Part shown: positions 1 through 8,469 of the stretch, piece after piece
How positions within the stretch are numbered: position 1 is the first letter of the stretch
Layout of the letters: the number at the start of each line of letters is the position of its first letter
Origin: Micromonospora humi
GTDB taxonomy: Bacteria; Actinomycetota; Actinomycetes; Mycobacteriales; Micromonosporaceae
DNA: 64,000 nucleotides
Assembly (NCBI RefSeq): GCF_900090105.1
Contig: NZ_FMDM01000016.1
Span: forward strand, 96,373 to 160,372
Reading direction: 5' to 3'
Translations under genes and position numbers: made by a program
Notes under the pieces: model-generated
Databases searched by the model: none
What the model was told of the DNA's origin: nothing
The model's input: the letters and a program-made list of their open reading frames with translations, nothing else

Positions 1-1
1 C

Positions 2-655
2 GAGCAGCGGGTCAGCACCGAGGTGGCGCGCGCCGCCGTGGACGCCGCCCGCTGCCCGGTCGGCGACCGCTCCAGCACCTCGAAGTGCGGCACCGCCACC
101 GCCGGCAACGTCCGTGGCATCGTGAAGGCCCCGGTGGCCGGCAAGTCCGGCACCACCGACTCGGAGAAGACCTCCGCCCTGGTCGCCATGACGAAGCAGT
201 ACGCGGTGGCCGGCATCATGGCCGACCCGGACTGGGCCCAGACCAACCAGAAGATGGGCCACGACGTGAAGGACGGCATCAACCCGGCGGTCTACGAGAC
301 CCTGCGGGACGCCATGAAGGGCAAGGAACGGAAGAACTTCACGCCACCCAACGGCAAGATCGTGATGGGTGACCAGCGCTCGATCCCCGGCGTGAAGTGC
401 CAGACCGTGGACGCCGCCAAGTCGCGGATCAGCGGCGCCGGCTTCGAGCCGGTGGTGTCCAGCAACAAGGTGCCGTCGGAGTGCCCCGCGGGCACCGCGG
501 CCGGCACCAGCCCGGACGGGCGGACCATCAAGGGCGGCGTGGTCCTGATCGAGGTCAGCTCCGGGCAGGGCGCGCCGGGGCCGGGCAACACCGCCGGACC
601 GGGCGGGCCGGCGGTCCCCCCGAACCCCGGCAACGGCCGACCAGGCCGGCGCTGA
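2..655 (+). CDS. Penicillin-binding protein, C-terminal part (transpeptidase end plus PASTA domain)
   Basis: This open frame runs in from the left edge, so only the last 217 or so residues are visible. It keeps the third transpeptidase motif, KSGTT (codons from base 143), followed by a sequence typical of the end of class A penicillin-binding proteins. About residues 127-195 form a single PASTA domain (from GVKCQTVDAAKSR onward), then a Gly/Pro-rich tail. By family knowledge the enzyme crosslinks peptidoglycan outside the membrane, and PASTA domains bind peptidoglycan or muropeptides. Actinobacterial PonA-type bifunctional PBPs often carry such a C-terminal PASTA domain. Whether a glycosyltransferase domain is present cannot be seen. 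It ends at a strong hairpin and faces the YqeY gene convergently. Confidence 0.88.
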   Translation, partial: EQRVSTEVARAAVDAARCPVGDRSSTSKCGTATAGNVRGIVKAPVAGKSGTTDSEKTSALVAMTKQYAVAGIMADPDWAQTNQKMGHDVKDGINPAVYETLRDAMKGKERKNFTPPNGKIVMGDQRSIPGVKCQTVDAAKSRISGAGFEPVVSSNKVPSECPAGTAAGTSPDGRTIKGGVVLIEVSSGQGAPGPGNTAGPGGPAVPPNPGNGRPGRR

Positions 656-670
656 CCGGCAACGACGACG

Positions 671-703
671 ACGGGCGGGCACCCCACCGGGGTGCCCGCC
701 CGT
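671..703. terminator. Bidirectional hairpin terminator
   Basis: A perfect 15-bp stem (671-685 with 689-703) has a 3-nt loop and lies between two convergent genes. There is no U-tract, as is usual for high-GC actinobacterial terminators. Confidence 0.75.
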
Positions 704-721
704 TCCGTGTCGGCGGGTGCG

Positions 722-1177
722 TCAGAGGCCGAGCTGGCGGCGTACCTCGGCGGCGACCCGACCACCCTCGGCCCGGCCGGCCACTGCGGCCTGGGCCGCC
801 TTCATGGCCGGGCCCATCTGCGCCTTGCCGGTGAAGCTGCCCGCGGCGAGCGCCCCCGAGACCAGCTCGGCCAGCTCCTCGTCGGAGAGCTGCTTCGGCA
901 GGTAGCGCTCCAGCACCTCACCCTCGGCGGTCTCCTTGCCGGCCTGCTCGGCGCGCCCCGCGTCGGCGAAGGCGGTGGCCGCCTCACGGCGCTTCTTCGC
1001 CTCCTTGGTCAGCACCGCCAGCACCTCGTCGTCGCTGAGCTCGCGCTTCTCGCGGCCGGCGACCTCCGCGTTGCCGACGGCCGCGAGGGCCATCCGCAGC
1101 GTCGAGGTGGTCAGCTCGTCGCGCGCCTTGAGAGCGGCGCGCATGTCGGTGGTGAGACGGTCCTTCAGCGTGCTCAT
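722..1177 (-). CDS. GatB/YqeY domain-containing protein
   Basis: The 151-residue protein matches the YqeY family in length and pattern: a charged N-terminal helix (MSTLKDRLTTDMRAALKARD), an EAKKRREAATAF segment, and a C-terminal part that begins YLPKQLSDEELAELV. The family shares the tail domain of the GatB subunit of tRNA amidotransferase. A tRNA-binding or amidotransferase-related role is suspected but not established. I chose the ATG at 1177 because homologues begin this way; it leaves only 25 bp to the divergent phosphoesterase gene. An upstream extension in the same frame would run into that gene and has no family support. Confidence 0.88.
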   Translation of the reverse strand: MSTLKDRLTTDMRAALKARDELTTSTLRMALAAVGNAEVAGREKRELSDDEVLAVLTKEAKKRREAATAFADAGRAEQAGKETAEGEVLERYLPKQLSDEELAELVSGALAAGSFTGKAQMGPAMKAAQAAVAGRAEGGRVAAEVRRQLGL

Positions 1178-1202
1178 GAACGGTGAAACTACCCTGAACA
1201 CC

Positions 1203-2096
1203 ATGCGAAAGCGCACACTATTCCGGCTCGCGGCCGGCACCGTCGCCGCCGGCGCGGCGACCCTGGCCTACGCGTCGCTCGTCGAGCGCAACCTGTTCAC
1301 CCTGCGCCGGTACGACGTGCCGGTGCTCCCGACCGACGCCGAGCCGCTGCGGGTGCTCCACCTGTCGGACCTGCACATGATGCCGAACCAGCGGCGCAAG
1401 CAGGACTGGGTGGCCTCGCTGGCCGCGCTCGACCCGGACCTGGTGGTGGTCACCGGCGACAACATGGCCGACCCGGAGGCGGTGCCCGGCGTGCTGCGGG
1501 CCCTCCAGCCGCTGCTCGACCTGCCCGGCGCGTTCGTGTTCGGCTCCAACGACTACACCGGGCCGGTGCTGAAGAACCCGTTCACCTACTTCCTGCCCGA
1601 CCGGGAGTACACCGACGGCGTGCCGCTGCCGTACGAGGAACTGCGGGGCATCCTCACCGGCGCCGGCTGGGCGGACCTGAACAACGCCCGCACCACGCTC
1701 AAGGCCGGCGGTCGGGAGATCGAGCTGGTCGGCGTGGACGATCCACACATCGAGCGGGACGACTACGACGCGGTGGCCGGGCCGGCCGGCGACTCCGCCG
1801 CGCTGTCGATCGCCCTGGCCCACTCGCCGGAGCCGGCCGTGCTGGACCGGATGGCCGCCGACGGCTTCCGGCTGCTCCTGGCCGGGCACACCCACGGCGG
1901 GCAGGTCTGCGTGCCCGGCTACGGCGCGCTGGTGACCAACTGCGGGCTGCCCCGATCGACGGCGCGCGGGCTGCACCGCTGGCCCGGCTCGGATTCCTGG
2001 CTGCACGTCTCCGCCGGGTTGGGCACGCACCCGACCGCGCCGATCCGCTTCGCGTGCCGGCCGGAGGCGAGCATCCTGACCCTGATCCCCCGCTGA
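1203..2096 (+). CDS. Membrane-anchored metallophosphoesterase (YkuE/YaeI-like)
   Basis: This 297-residue protein has one N-terminal membrane segment (about residues 5-25) followed by a calcineurin-like phosphoesterase domain. The metal-binding motifs appear in order: LHLSDLH, VVTGDN, GSNDYTGP (in place of the usual GNHE), the LAHSPEP histidine, and LAGHTHGGQ. The family hydrolyses phosphoesters with a two-metal centre; YkuE-type members sit at the cell envelope. The true substrate is unknown. The ATG at 1203 is chosen because upstream in-frame sequence is antisense to the YqeY gene. The divergent promoter region between the two genes is only 25 bp, so both transcripts probably have very short leaders. 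Confidence 0.88.
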   Translation: MRKRTLFRLAAGTVAAGAATLAYASLVERNLFTLRRYDVPVLPTDAEPLRVLHLSDLHMMPNQRRKQDWVASLAALDPDLVVVTGDNMADPEAVPGVLRALQPLLDLPGAFVFGSNDYTGPVLKNPFTYFLPDREYTDGVPLPYEELRGILTGAGWADLNNARTTLKAGGREIELVGVDDPHIERDDYDAVAGPAGDSAALSIALAHSPEPAVLDRMAADGFRLLLAGHTHGGQVCVPGYGALVTNCGLPRSTARGLHRWPGSDSWLHVSAGLGTHPTAPIRFACRPEASILTLIPR

Positions 2097-2101
2097 ATCG
2101 A

Positions 2102-2120
2102 CCCCCGGCAGCGCCGGGGG
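2102..2120 (+). terminator. Short GC hairpin after phosphoesterase gene
   Basis: An 8-bp perfect stem (2102-2109 with 2113-2120) with a 3-nt loop begins 6 bp after the stop codon. It lies in front of the tRNA-Pro gene. Confidence 0.5.
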
Positions 2121-2171
2121 ATACCGAATTTGATCCTGGGATCGGGTGAGCTACTATTTGTCGGCACGCCT

Positions 2172-2245
<74 letters not shown>

Positions 2246-2252
2246 CAGAGGT

Positions 2253-2287
2253 CAGAGGGCACATCCGATCCATGGATGTGCCCTCTG
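2253..2287 (+). terminator. Terminator of tRNA-Pro
   Basis: A perfect 14-bp stem (2253-2266 with 2274-2287) with a 7-nt loop begins 7 bp after the tRNA end. Confidence 0.8.
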
Positions 2288-2625
2288 GTGCATCCTCGGT
2301 CCGATTCGGTCGAATCCCAGTGCGGGTCGTGTAGACGGAGTTGAATCCCCCCCGCCCCGCCGACACCCGGCACCCGTTCTGACCCCGTCAGCGGAGCCAG
2401 GCCCGTCGGCACCCGTCGAACCCCACGCCGTACCCCCCATACAGTTCCACTCATGCCTCAGCCAGCCCGCGAGTGGAACACCATGGGTGTCTGGCGTTGG
2501 CGCTGCCGTAGCAGCATCCGTACGCCCTTGGCGGCGGCGCGGCGGCGAGGGCTGCGCCGTCCCCGAGGACGACTGCGGCACCCGGCTGCGGGCGGTTGAT
2601 CGGCCCACCTGGCAAGGTAGGACCC
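2288..2625. other. Intergenic region without a recognisable gene
   Basis: Between the tRNA-Pro terminator and the antiporter gene I see no credible coding frame. A short inverted repeat (TTCCACTC near 2445, GAGTGGAA near 2471) is present. The 3' end must hold the promoter of the antiporter gene, with a ribosome-binding site (AAGGTAGGA) just before its ATG. Confidence 0.5.
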
Positions 2626-3738
2626 ATGCCAGCGATGATCCGATCCCGCCTGACCGATTGGACCACCGTCGTACCCGTGCTCGCCGTGCTCCTGCTGGTC
2701 TTCACCTGGGGCCGGGAGCTGCCCGGCGCGCTGATCTTCGTGGTGGCCGCCCTGCTCGCGGTCGCCGTCCTGGCCGCCGTCCACCACGCCGAGGTGGTCG
2801 CGCACAAGGTGGGTGAGCCGTACGGCTCGCTGGTGCTGGCGGTCGCGGTCACCGTGATCGAGGTCGGTCTGATCGTCACCCTGATGATCAGCGGTGGGGA
2901 CAAGACGCAGGCGCTGGCGCGGGACACCGTCTTCGCCGCCGTGATGATCACCTGCAACGGCATCCTCGGTCTGTCGCTGCTGCTCGGCGCGCTGCGCCGG
3001 CAGGTGGCGGTGTTCAACCCGGAGGGCACCGGCGGGGCACTGGCCACCGTGGCCACCCTCGCCACGCTCAGCATGGTGGTGCCGACGTTCACCACCGCCC
3101 GACCGGGTCCGGAGTTCTCCCCCGCCCAGCTCGCCTTCGCGGCGGTCGCCTCGCTCGCCCTCTACCTGTTGTTCGTGATGGTGCAGACCGGCCGGCACCG
3201 GGACTACTTCCTCCCGGTGACCCAGGAGGGCAGCATCATGGCCGAGGACCGCGACGGCGACGGGCACGCCGAGCCGCCGTCCACCCGCACCGCGCTGGCC
3301 AGCCTGGCGTTGCTGGTGGTGGCGCTGGTGGCGGTGGTCGGTGACGCGAAGACCATCTCCCCGGCGATCGAGAGCGCCGTCCAGGCGGCCAACCTGCCGC
3401 AGGCGTTCGTCGGCGTGGTCATCGCGCTGCTGGTGCTGGCGCCGGAGACACTCGCCGCCGCCCGGGCGGCCCGGCGGGACCGGGTGCAGATCAGCCTCAA
3501 CCTGGCCCTCGGCTCGGCGATGGCCAGCATCGGGCTGACCATCCCGGCCATCGCGATCGCCTCGATCTGGCTGGACGGCCCGCTGCTGCTGGGCCTCGGC
3601 GGCACCCAGATGACGCTGCTCGCCCTGACCGCGGTGACCGCGGTGCTCACCGTGGTGCCCGGGCGGGCGACCGTGCTCCAGGGTGGGGTGCACCTGGTGC
3701 TGCTCGCCGCGTTCGTCTTCCTCGCCGCCAGCCCCTGA
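2626..3738 (+). CDS. Calcium/proton (or sodium/proton) antiporter, CaCA superfamily, ChaA-like
   Basis: The 370-residue protein is hydrophobic throughout and shows the internal duplication of the CaCA exchanger superfamily. The first repeat carries VIEVGLIVTLMISGG and NGILGLSLLLGALRR. The second carries APETLAAARAARRD and LNLALGSAMASIGLTIP, where acidic and polar residues line the ion path. Such ChaA-type proteins exchange Ca2+ or Na+/K+ for protons across the membrane and support ion and pH homeostasis. The substrate cannot be fixed from sequence. The ATG at 2626 has a good AAGGTAGGA site 6-8 bp upstream. The gene stands alone between a tRNA and a convergent gene of unknown function. Confidence 0.88.
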   Translation: MPAMIRSRLTDWTTVVPVLAVLLLVFTWGRELPGALIFVVAALLAVAVLAAVHHAEVVAHKVGEPYGSLVLAVAVTVIEVGLIVTLMISGGDKTQALARDTVFAAVMITCNGILGLSLLLGALRRQVAVFNPEGTGGALATVATLATLSMVVPTFTTARPGPEFSPAQLAFAAVASLALYLLFVMVQTGRHRDYFLPVTQEGSIMAEDRDGDGHAEPPSTRTALASLALLVVALVAVVGDAKTISPAIESAVQAANLPQAFVGVVIALLVLAPETLAAARAARRDRVQISLNLALGSAMASIGLTIPAIAIASIWLDGPLLLGLGGTQMTLLALTAVTAVLTVVPGRATVLQGGVHLVLLAAFVFLAASP

Positions 3739-3796
3739 CCGGCAGCCGGCCCGTGACCGGTCGCCGACCCCGGATCGACGTGCCGGCCGGCCTCGG

Positions 3797-4270
3797 TCAG
3801 TCGTGCAGCTCGGTGCGGGCCACCTCGGCGAACGCCGCGCTCAGGTAGTCGGCGAACGGGCGGTCGGTGACCGCCAGCAGGTCGGCGACGAGCAGCGGGG
3901 CGTGCCGGGCCACGGCCGCCGGGTCGGGCGGGTCGTCGTCGTCACCCGGGTCGTAGACGCCGAGCGCGCCGGCCAGCAGCACCAGCAGGACGTGCGGATC
4001 GACCTCGGGCCACCACGTCGCGGCGGCCCGGACGCAGCGCTCCAGCACCTGGCGGACGTCGTCGCCGTCCAGCCCGTCCGGATGCCCCTCCTCCAGCAGG
4101 AGCCGGACCACGCCGCCGAGCACCAGCCCGGCCCGGTCGACGGTGGCGAGCCGTTCGACGGCCGGTCGGTACGCCCCGGCGTCCCGGGCCCGGGCCGCGT
4201 CGACCGCCTCCGTGGCGGTCACGGCGATCTCGCGGGCCGGTGCGGGCAGATGACGCCAGGTGGTGGTCAC
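3797..4270 (-). CDS. Conserved hypothetical protein (unknown, mostly helical)
   Basis: This 157-residue protein is not recognised. It is Ala/Leu/Asp-rich, predicted soluble and mainly helical, with an acidic stretch (DPGDDDDPPDP) near residue 115 and no signal peptide or membrane segment. The start is the GTG at 4270 (VTTTWRHLPAPAREI); a longer frame upstream would overlap the divergent MFS promoter and looks non-coding. It is convergent with the antiporter gene, and codon use is typical for the genome. The call rests on coding character rather than on a family match. Confidence 0.65.
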   Translation of the reverse strand: MTTTWRHLPAPAREIAVTATEAVDAARARDAGAYRPAVERLATVDRAGLVLGGVVRLLLEEGHPDGLDGDDVRQVLERCVRAAATWWPEVDPHVLLVLLAGALGVYDPGDDDDPPDPAAVARHAPLLVADLLAVTDRPFADYLSAAFAEVARTELHD

Positions 4271-4380
4271 CGGGCCAGCATGGCAGACCGGGTGGGCTTG
4301 CTCACCTTCCGGCTGGGCGTCCGCCGGGCACTGCGGTAAACGGGTCGCGGTCGTCGTACCCGCCACCCAGAATCCCAGCC

Positions 4381-5670
4381 ATGCTGCGCCGCGCCCTGCC
4401 CGCTCGTCCCGAAGCCCGCCGGATCCTCCTCGGCACCCTGCTCTCCGCCGTCGGGCGCGGTCTCACGCTGCCGTTCCTCTTCATCTACCTCACCGACGTG
4501 CGTGGCCTGACCGACGCCCGCGCCGGCCTGGTGATCGGCTGGTTCGGCGCGGTGACGCTGGCGCTGTCCCCGCTGGGCGGCACGCTGATCGACCGGTTCG
4601 GCGCGCGCCGGGTGGTGCTGCCGTGCCTGGTCGTCGAGGCGGTCGGCACCGCCTCACTGGCCCTGGTCGACTCGACCGCGTCGGCGTTCGGCGTGATGAC
4701 GCTGGTGGCGATCGGCAGCTCGGCGATCTGGTCGGGGCAGAACACGATCCTCGCCTCGCTCACCGGCGACGGTGAGCGGCAGCGGGTCTTCGGGCTCAAC
4801 TTCGCCCTGCTCAACCTGGGCATCGGCGCGGGCGGCCTGATCTCCGGCGCGGTGGTCGACGTGGCGCGCCCGGTCACCTTCCAGGCGGTCTACCTGCTGG
4901 ACGCGGTGAGCTACCTGACGCCGGCCCTGATCCTGCTCACGCTGCCGCACGTGGGGCGCCGGCCGGCCGCGCCGGTGGGCGAGGGCGCTGCCGCGCCGAC
5001 GGCCGGCGGTTACCTGACCGTGCTGCGGGACCGGCCGTTCCGTCGGCTCGTCCTCTTCGGTCTGGTGCTCACCACCTGCGGGTACGCGCAGATCGAGGTG
5101 GGCTTCGCGGCGTACTCGGTGCGGGTGGTGGAGGTGACGCCGCGGGTGGTGGCCTGGGCGCTCGCCGCGAACACCGTGATGATCGTGCTCTCCCAGCTGT
5201 TGGTGATCCGCCGGATGGAGGGTCGCAGCCGGACCGGCGCGCTGGCGGCGGTCGGCGCGGTCTTCGCGGGCGCCTGGCTGGTGCTCGGCGCGGCCGGCGT
5301 GGTCGGTGGCGGCAACGCGCTGCTCGCGGCGCTGGGCGTGGTGGCCTGCTCGGCGATCTTCGGGTTCGGCGAGACGATGCTGTCCCCGGTCATGCCGGCC
5401 CTGACCAACGCGCTGGCCACGGACGAGCTGCGCGGCCGCTACAACGCGATGAGTTCGATGATCTTCGGGATCAGCGGGGTGGTGGGTCCGGTCACCGCCG
5501 GCCCGCTGATCGGCGCGGCGGACGGGCGGGTCTGGGTGGCGGTCGTGGTCGGCGGCTGCCTGGCCGCCTCCCTGCTGGCCCTGTCGCTGCGCCCCCTGCT
5601 CACCCCCGCCCAGGATGGCCGCCCCTCGCCCGCCCCCACCCCGCAACCCCAGCCCGCCCCCGCGGCCTGA
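4381..5670 (+). CDS. MFS transporter (drug/metabolite exporter type)
   Basis: The 429-residue protein has about twelve membrane segments with a central cytoplasmic loop near residues 195-215. The MFS signature between TM2 and TM3 is present (GGTLIDRFGARRVVLP). The N-terminus (LLGTLLSAVGRGLTLPFLFIYL) resembles MdtH/YcaD-like exporters. It probably exports small molecules by proton antiport, with substrate unknown. The ATG at 4381 follows directly on a TM1-like segment; upstream sequence is non-coding. The C-terminus is an unusual Pro-rich tail (PSPAPTPQPQPAPAA). It is a single gene facing the 5'-nucleotidase convergently. Confidence 0.88.
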   Translation: MLRRALPARPEARRILLGTLLSAVGRGLTLPFLFIYLTDVRGLTDARAGLVIGWFGAVTLALSPLGGTLIDRFGARRVVLPCLVVEAVGTASLALVDSTASAFGVMTLVAIGSSAIWSGQNTILASLTGDGERQRVFGLNFALLNLGIGAGGLISGAVVDVARPVTFQAVYLLDAVSYLTPALILLTLPHVGRRPAAPVGEGAAAPTAGGYLTVLRDRPFRRLVLFGLVLTTCGYAQIEVGFAAYSVRVVEVTPRVVAWALAANTVMIVLSQLLVIRRMEGRSRTGALAAVGAVFAGAWLVLGAAGVVGGGNALLAALGVVACSAIFGFGETMLSPVMPALTNALATDELRGRYNAMSSMIFGISGVVGPVTAGPLIGAADGRVWVAVVVGGCLAASLLALSLRPLLTPAQDGRPSPAPTPQPQPAPAA

Positions 5671-5686
5671 CCCGCAACGGACGAGG

Positions 5687-5722
5687 AACGGGCCCCCGGG
5701 AGCAGTGCTCCGGGGGCCCGTT
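5687..5722. terminator. Bidirectional terminator
   Basis: A 16-bp stem with a single bulge (5687-5703 with 5707-5722) has a 3-nt loop and lies between convergent genes. Confidence 0.75.
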
Positions 5723-5738
5723 CGGGGATGTGCTGCCG

Positions 5739-7481
5739 TCAGGCGGCGGGAACCTCCGCGGTGGTCTGGATCCGGTCCAGCGCCGGCGCGGACACCGGCG
5801 ACTTCTCGGTCAGGTACGCGGTGAAGGCGTCCAGGTCGATCTGGCCGGTCACCGCGTTGGTGCCGCCGGTCAGGACGCTGAAGCCGTCGCCACCGCCGGC
5901 GAGGAAGTTGTTCACCGTGACCCGGTAGGTCGCGGTGTCGGTCACCGGGGTGCCGTTGATGGTGAGGCTGCCCCGGACCACCCGGGTGCCGGCGCACGGC
6001 GTTCCGGCCGGCGCGGTGGTGCCGTTGACGTCGACGACGTAGTGCACGGTCGAGGACGCGTAGAGCACCCGGGCCACGGTGAACTGCTGCTCCAGCATGC
6101 AGTAGAGCTGCGCACCGGTCAGGTCCAGCGTGACCAGGTTGTTGGCGAACGGCTGCACGGTGAACGCCTCGGCGTAGGTGACCGGGCCGGCGTCGACGTC
6201 GGCGCGTACGCCGCCCGGGTTCATGAACGCGGCGACCGCGTTCTGCTCGTTGTCGGTCGCGGCGAGCTGCGCGTCGGCGATCACGTTGCCCAGCGGCGAC
6301 TCACCGGTCTGGTAGGTCGGCTTGCCGTTGGCGTCGACCCCGGTCTGGTAGAGGTTCTCCTGGGTCTTGGTGATCGCCTCGGTGGTCTCCCCGACGATCC
6401 GGTCGGCCACCGGGCCGAGCGCGGTCTTGTACCGGGTGATCAGCTCGGTCGAGGCCGGGTCCTTGGCGACGTCCCGGGTGACCACCACGTTGTTCGCCGA
6501 CGCGCTGACCACGTCCCGGGTCCGCGGGTCGATCTTCAGGTTGATGTCGGTGACCAGGCGGCCGAACGAGCTGGCGCTGGTGACCAGCTTGCCGTTGATG
6601 TTGCAGTTGTACGCGGCGTGGGTGTGCCCGCTGACGATGACGTCGATGGCCGGGTCCATCCGGTTGGCGATGTCGACGATCGGGCCGCTGAACCCGGTGC
6701 AGTCGTTGATGCCGCCGCCGTTCTGCACGCCACCCTCGTGCAGCAGCACGACGATGCTCTTGACGCCGAGCAGCTTCAGGATCTTGGCGTACTTGTTGGC
6801 GGTGTCGGCCTCGTCGGTGAAGCGCAGCCCGGCGACGCCCTGCTGGCTGACGATGTTCGGGGTGCCCTCCAGGGTCATCCCGATGAAGCCGATCGGCACA
6901 CCCTTGACGATCTTGATGCCGAACGGCTGCATCAGCGGCAGGCCGGTGGAGGTCTTGAACGCGTTCGCGGAGAGGTACTTGAACTTGGCGCCCTCGAACG
7001 GCGTGCCGTCGGCGCAGCCGTCGACCGGGTGGCAGCCGCCGCGCTGCATCCGCAGCAGTTCCTTGGCGCCCTCGTCGAACTCGTGGTTGCCGACGCTGGC
7101 GAACTCGAGCCCGGCGAGGTTCATCTCCTCGATGGTGGGCTCGTCGTGGAACGCGGCGGAGAGCAGCGGCGAGGCGCCGATCAGGTCGCCCGCCGCGACA
7201 GTGACGGTGCCCTTGCCCTGCTGCTGGGCCGCCGCACGCATCGCCTTCAGGTGGCTGGCCAGGTATTCCGCGCCACCGGCGGTCTGGCCGTCGATGGTGC
7301 CGCTGGACCCGGTCGGCGGTTCCAGGTTGCCGTGGAAGTCGTTGATCGCGAGCAGCTGGACGTCGACCGGCTTCGAGTGGGCCTCGGCCTGGTCGGGGGT
7401 GACGGCGACCGCGGTGAACGCGGTCGCGGCGAGTGCGGCCAGGCCTACGGTGGCCCGGCGGCGCATCCCGGAGACGGACAT
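5739..7481 (-). CDS. Secreted bifunctional UDP-sugar hydrolase/5'-nucleotidase family protein
   Basis: This 580-residue precursor starts with a basic region and hydrophobic core (MRRRATVGLAALAATAFTAV) ending near QAEA, a Sec-type signal peptide. The calcineurin-like domain follows with AINDFHGNLEP, GDLIGASPL, GNHEFDEG, LLHEGG and GHTHAAYN. A C-terminal 5'-nucleotidase domain (roughly residues 350-540) supplies the substrate-binding part. The enzyme dephosphorylates extracellular nucleotides to recover phosphate and nucleosides. The ATG at 7481 is preceded by an AGGAG site 5 bp away. It is a single gene; its leader region also holds the terminator of the next gene upstream. Confidence 0.92.
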   Translation of the reverse strand: MSVSGMRRRATVGLAALAATAFTAVAVTPDQAEAHSKPVDVQLLAINDFHGNLEPPTGSSGTIDGQTAGGAEYLASHLKAMRAAAQQQGKGTVTVAAGDLIGASPLLSAAFHDEPTIEEMNLAGLEFASVGNHEFDEGAKELLRMQRGGCHPVDGCADGTPFEGAKFKYLSANAFKTSTGLPLMQPFGIKIVKGVPIGFIGMTLEGTPNIVSQQGVAGLRFTDEADTANKYAKILKLLGVKSIVVLLHEGGVQNGGGINDCTGFSGPIVDIANRMDPAIDVIVSGHTHAAYNCNINGKLVTSASSFGRLVTDINLKIDPRTRDVVSASANNVVVTRDVAKDPASTELITRYKTALGPVADRIVGETTEAITKTQENLYQTGVDANGKPTYQTGESPLGNVIADAQLAATDNEQNAVAAFMNPGGVRADVDAGPVTYAEAFTVQPFANNLVTLDLTGAQLYCMLEQQFTVARVLYASSTVHYVVDVNGTTAPAGTPCAGTRVVRGSLTINGTPVTDTATYRVTVNNFLAGGGDGFSVLTGGTNAVTGQIDLDAFTAYLTEKSPVSAPALDRIQTTAEVPAA

Positions 7482-7640
7482 GGAACTCCTCGTGAGATAC
7501 CGGCGCGTGGCGGCCGGGCGATGGTTCGCCCGGCGGCCCTGATCCGTGCCGTGACAGGGGTCGATCGCGGAAGGCGGCACTCGGGGGGAACGCCGCCCGC
7601 CGGGGTAGCTTCTCATCCGCCGGGCCGCAGGTCGAGTCCA

Positions 7641-7676
7641 CGGCGTCGGCTCCCAGGGACCAGGGAGCCGACGCCG
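7641..7676 (-). terminator. Terminator after cyclotransferase-like gene
   Basis: A perfect 14-bp stem (7641-7654 with 7663-7676) with an 8-nt loop lies about 90 bp downstream of the stop at 7767. Confidence 0.7.
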
Positions 7677-7766
7677 ACGCTCATGTCACGCGGAATTCTT
7701 TGCGCTGGCAACCACCGTTGGCCGAAACACCTCCGGCAGGTCACCCATCGCGAGCCGAACGGCCGC

Positions 7767-8465
7767 TCACGCCCGCCGGTCCGACATCCGAGGCGGACTG
7801 TCCGAACTCGACCGGAGCGCCGGAGAGGCGGTTCCCGAGCCGCCGTGGGCCGCCCGTACCAGTGCGCGCAACGCGGACCCGGTCCACCGCCCGGCCACCC
7901 CGGGCCGGCCCGCCAGGTAGTCGACGGTCCGCGCGACGTCCCAGCCGTGCGCCTCCCGCAGCCCGCGCGCCAGCATGCCGAGGTAGACCGCGGCCGGACG
8001 GGTCCAGGGCACCTCCACCGCCCGGTGCCCGGCGGTGAAGGTGAGCATCGGCAGGCCGTCGCGCTCACCGACCCGGAGCAGCGTCTCGTAGCGGCCCGGA
8101 CCGAGCGTGGCCCGGCCGGTCCCGGCGGCCGCGCGGATCCCGGCCAGGTCGGCGCCGGGCCGCCGGTACATCTCCTGGGCCGCGATGTCGGCGAACTGCT
8201 CGACCGTCACCAGGTAGCCGCGCACCGCAGCCCGCCCGGGCAGCTCCGGATCGTAGAACGCCATGCCGCCGGTCCAGGCCCGGGACTCGCCGGCGAAGTA
8301 GATCCCGCCGGGGATCAGCGCCGGGACCGTCCGGTGCGGCGGTCGACAGTCCCGGCAACCGGGGTACGTGCGCAGCCCGCCGGGCGGCCGCCCGCCGCGC
8401 ACATACCAGTCGAGTCGCGCCGCGTGCAGATTCGACCCGTAGGCGACGTACCAGAGGAGCGTCAC
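7767..8465 (-). CDS. Gamma-glutamylcyclotransferase-like protein
   Basis: The 232-residue protein opens with WYVAYGSNLHAARL, the glycine-rich YGSN entry loop of the gamma-glutamylcyclotransferase fold. Homologues in actinobacteria are often mislabelled as histone deacetylases. By family it would release 5-oxoproline from gamma-glutamyl substrates or act as a related acyl-transfer enzyme. The C-terminal 30 residues are Ser/Arg-rich and poorly conserved in character. The GTG start at 8465 lies 4 bp after the stop of the phosphodiesterase gene, so the two form an operon. Substrate is not deducible. Confidence 0.78.
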   Translation of the reverse strand: MTLLWYVAYGSNLHAARLDWYVRGGRPPGGLRTYPGCRDCRPPHRTVPALIPGGIYFAGESRAWTGGMAFYDPELPGRAAVRGYLVTVEQFADIAAQEMYRRPGADLAGIRAAAGTGRATLGPGRYETLLRVGERDGLPMLTFTAGHRAVEVPWTRPAAVYLGMLARGLREAHGWDVARTVDYLAGRPGVAGRWTGSALRALVRAAHGGSGTASPALRSSSDSPPRMSDRRA

Positions 8466-8469
8466 GGGG

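Noticed and set aside
2288..2625. Small protein genes between tRNA-Pro and the antiporter
   Set aside because: Open frames here are short, lack ribosome sites, and their composition is not protein-like.
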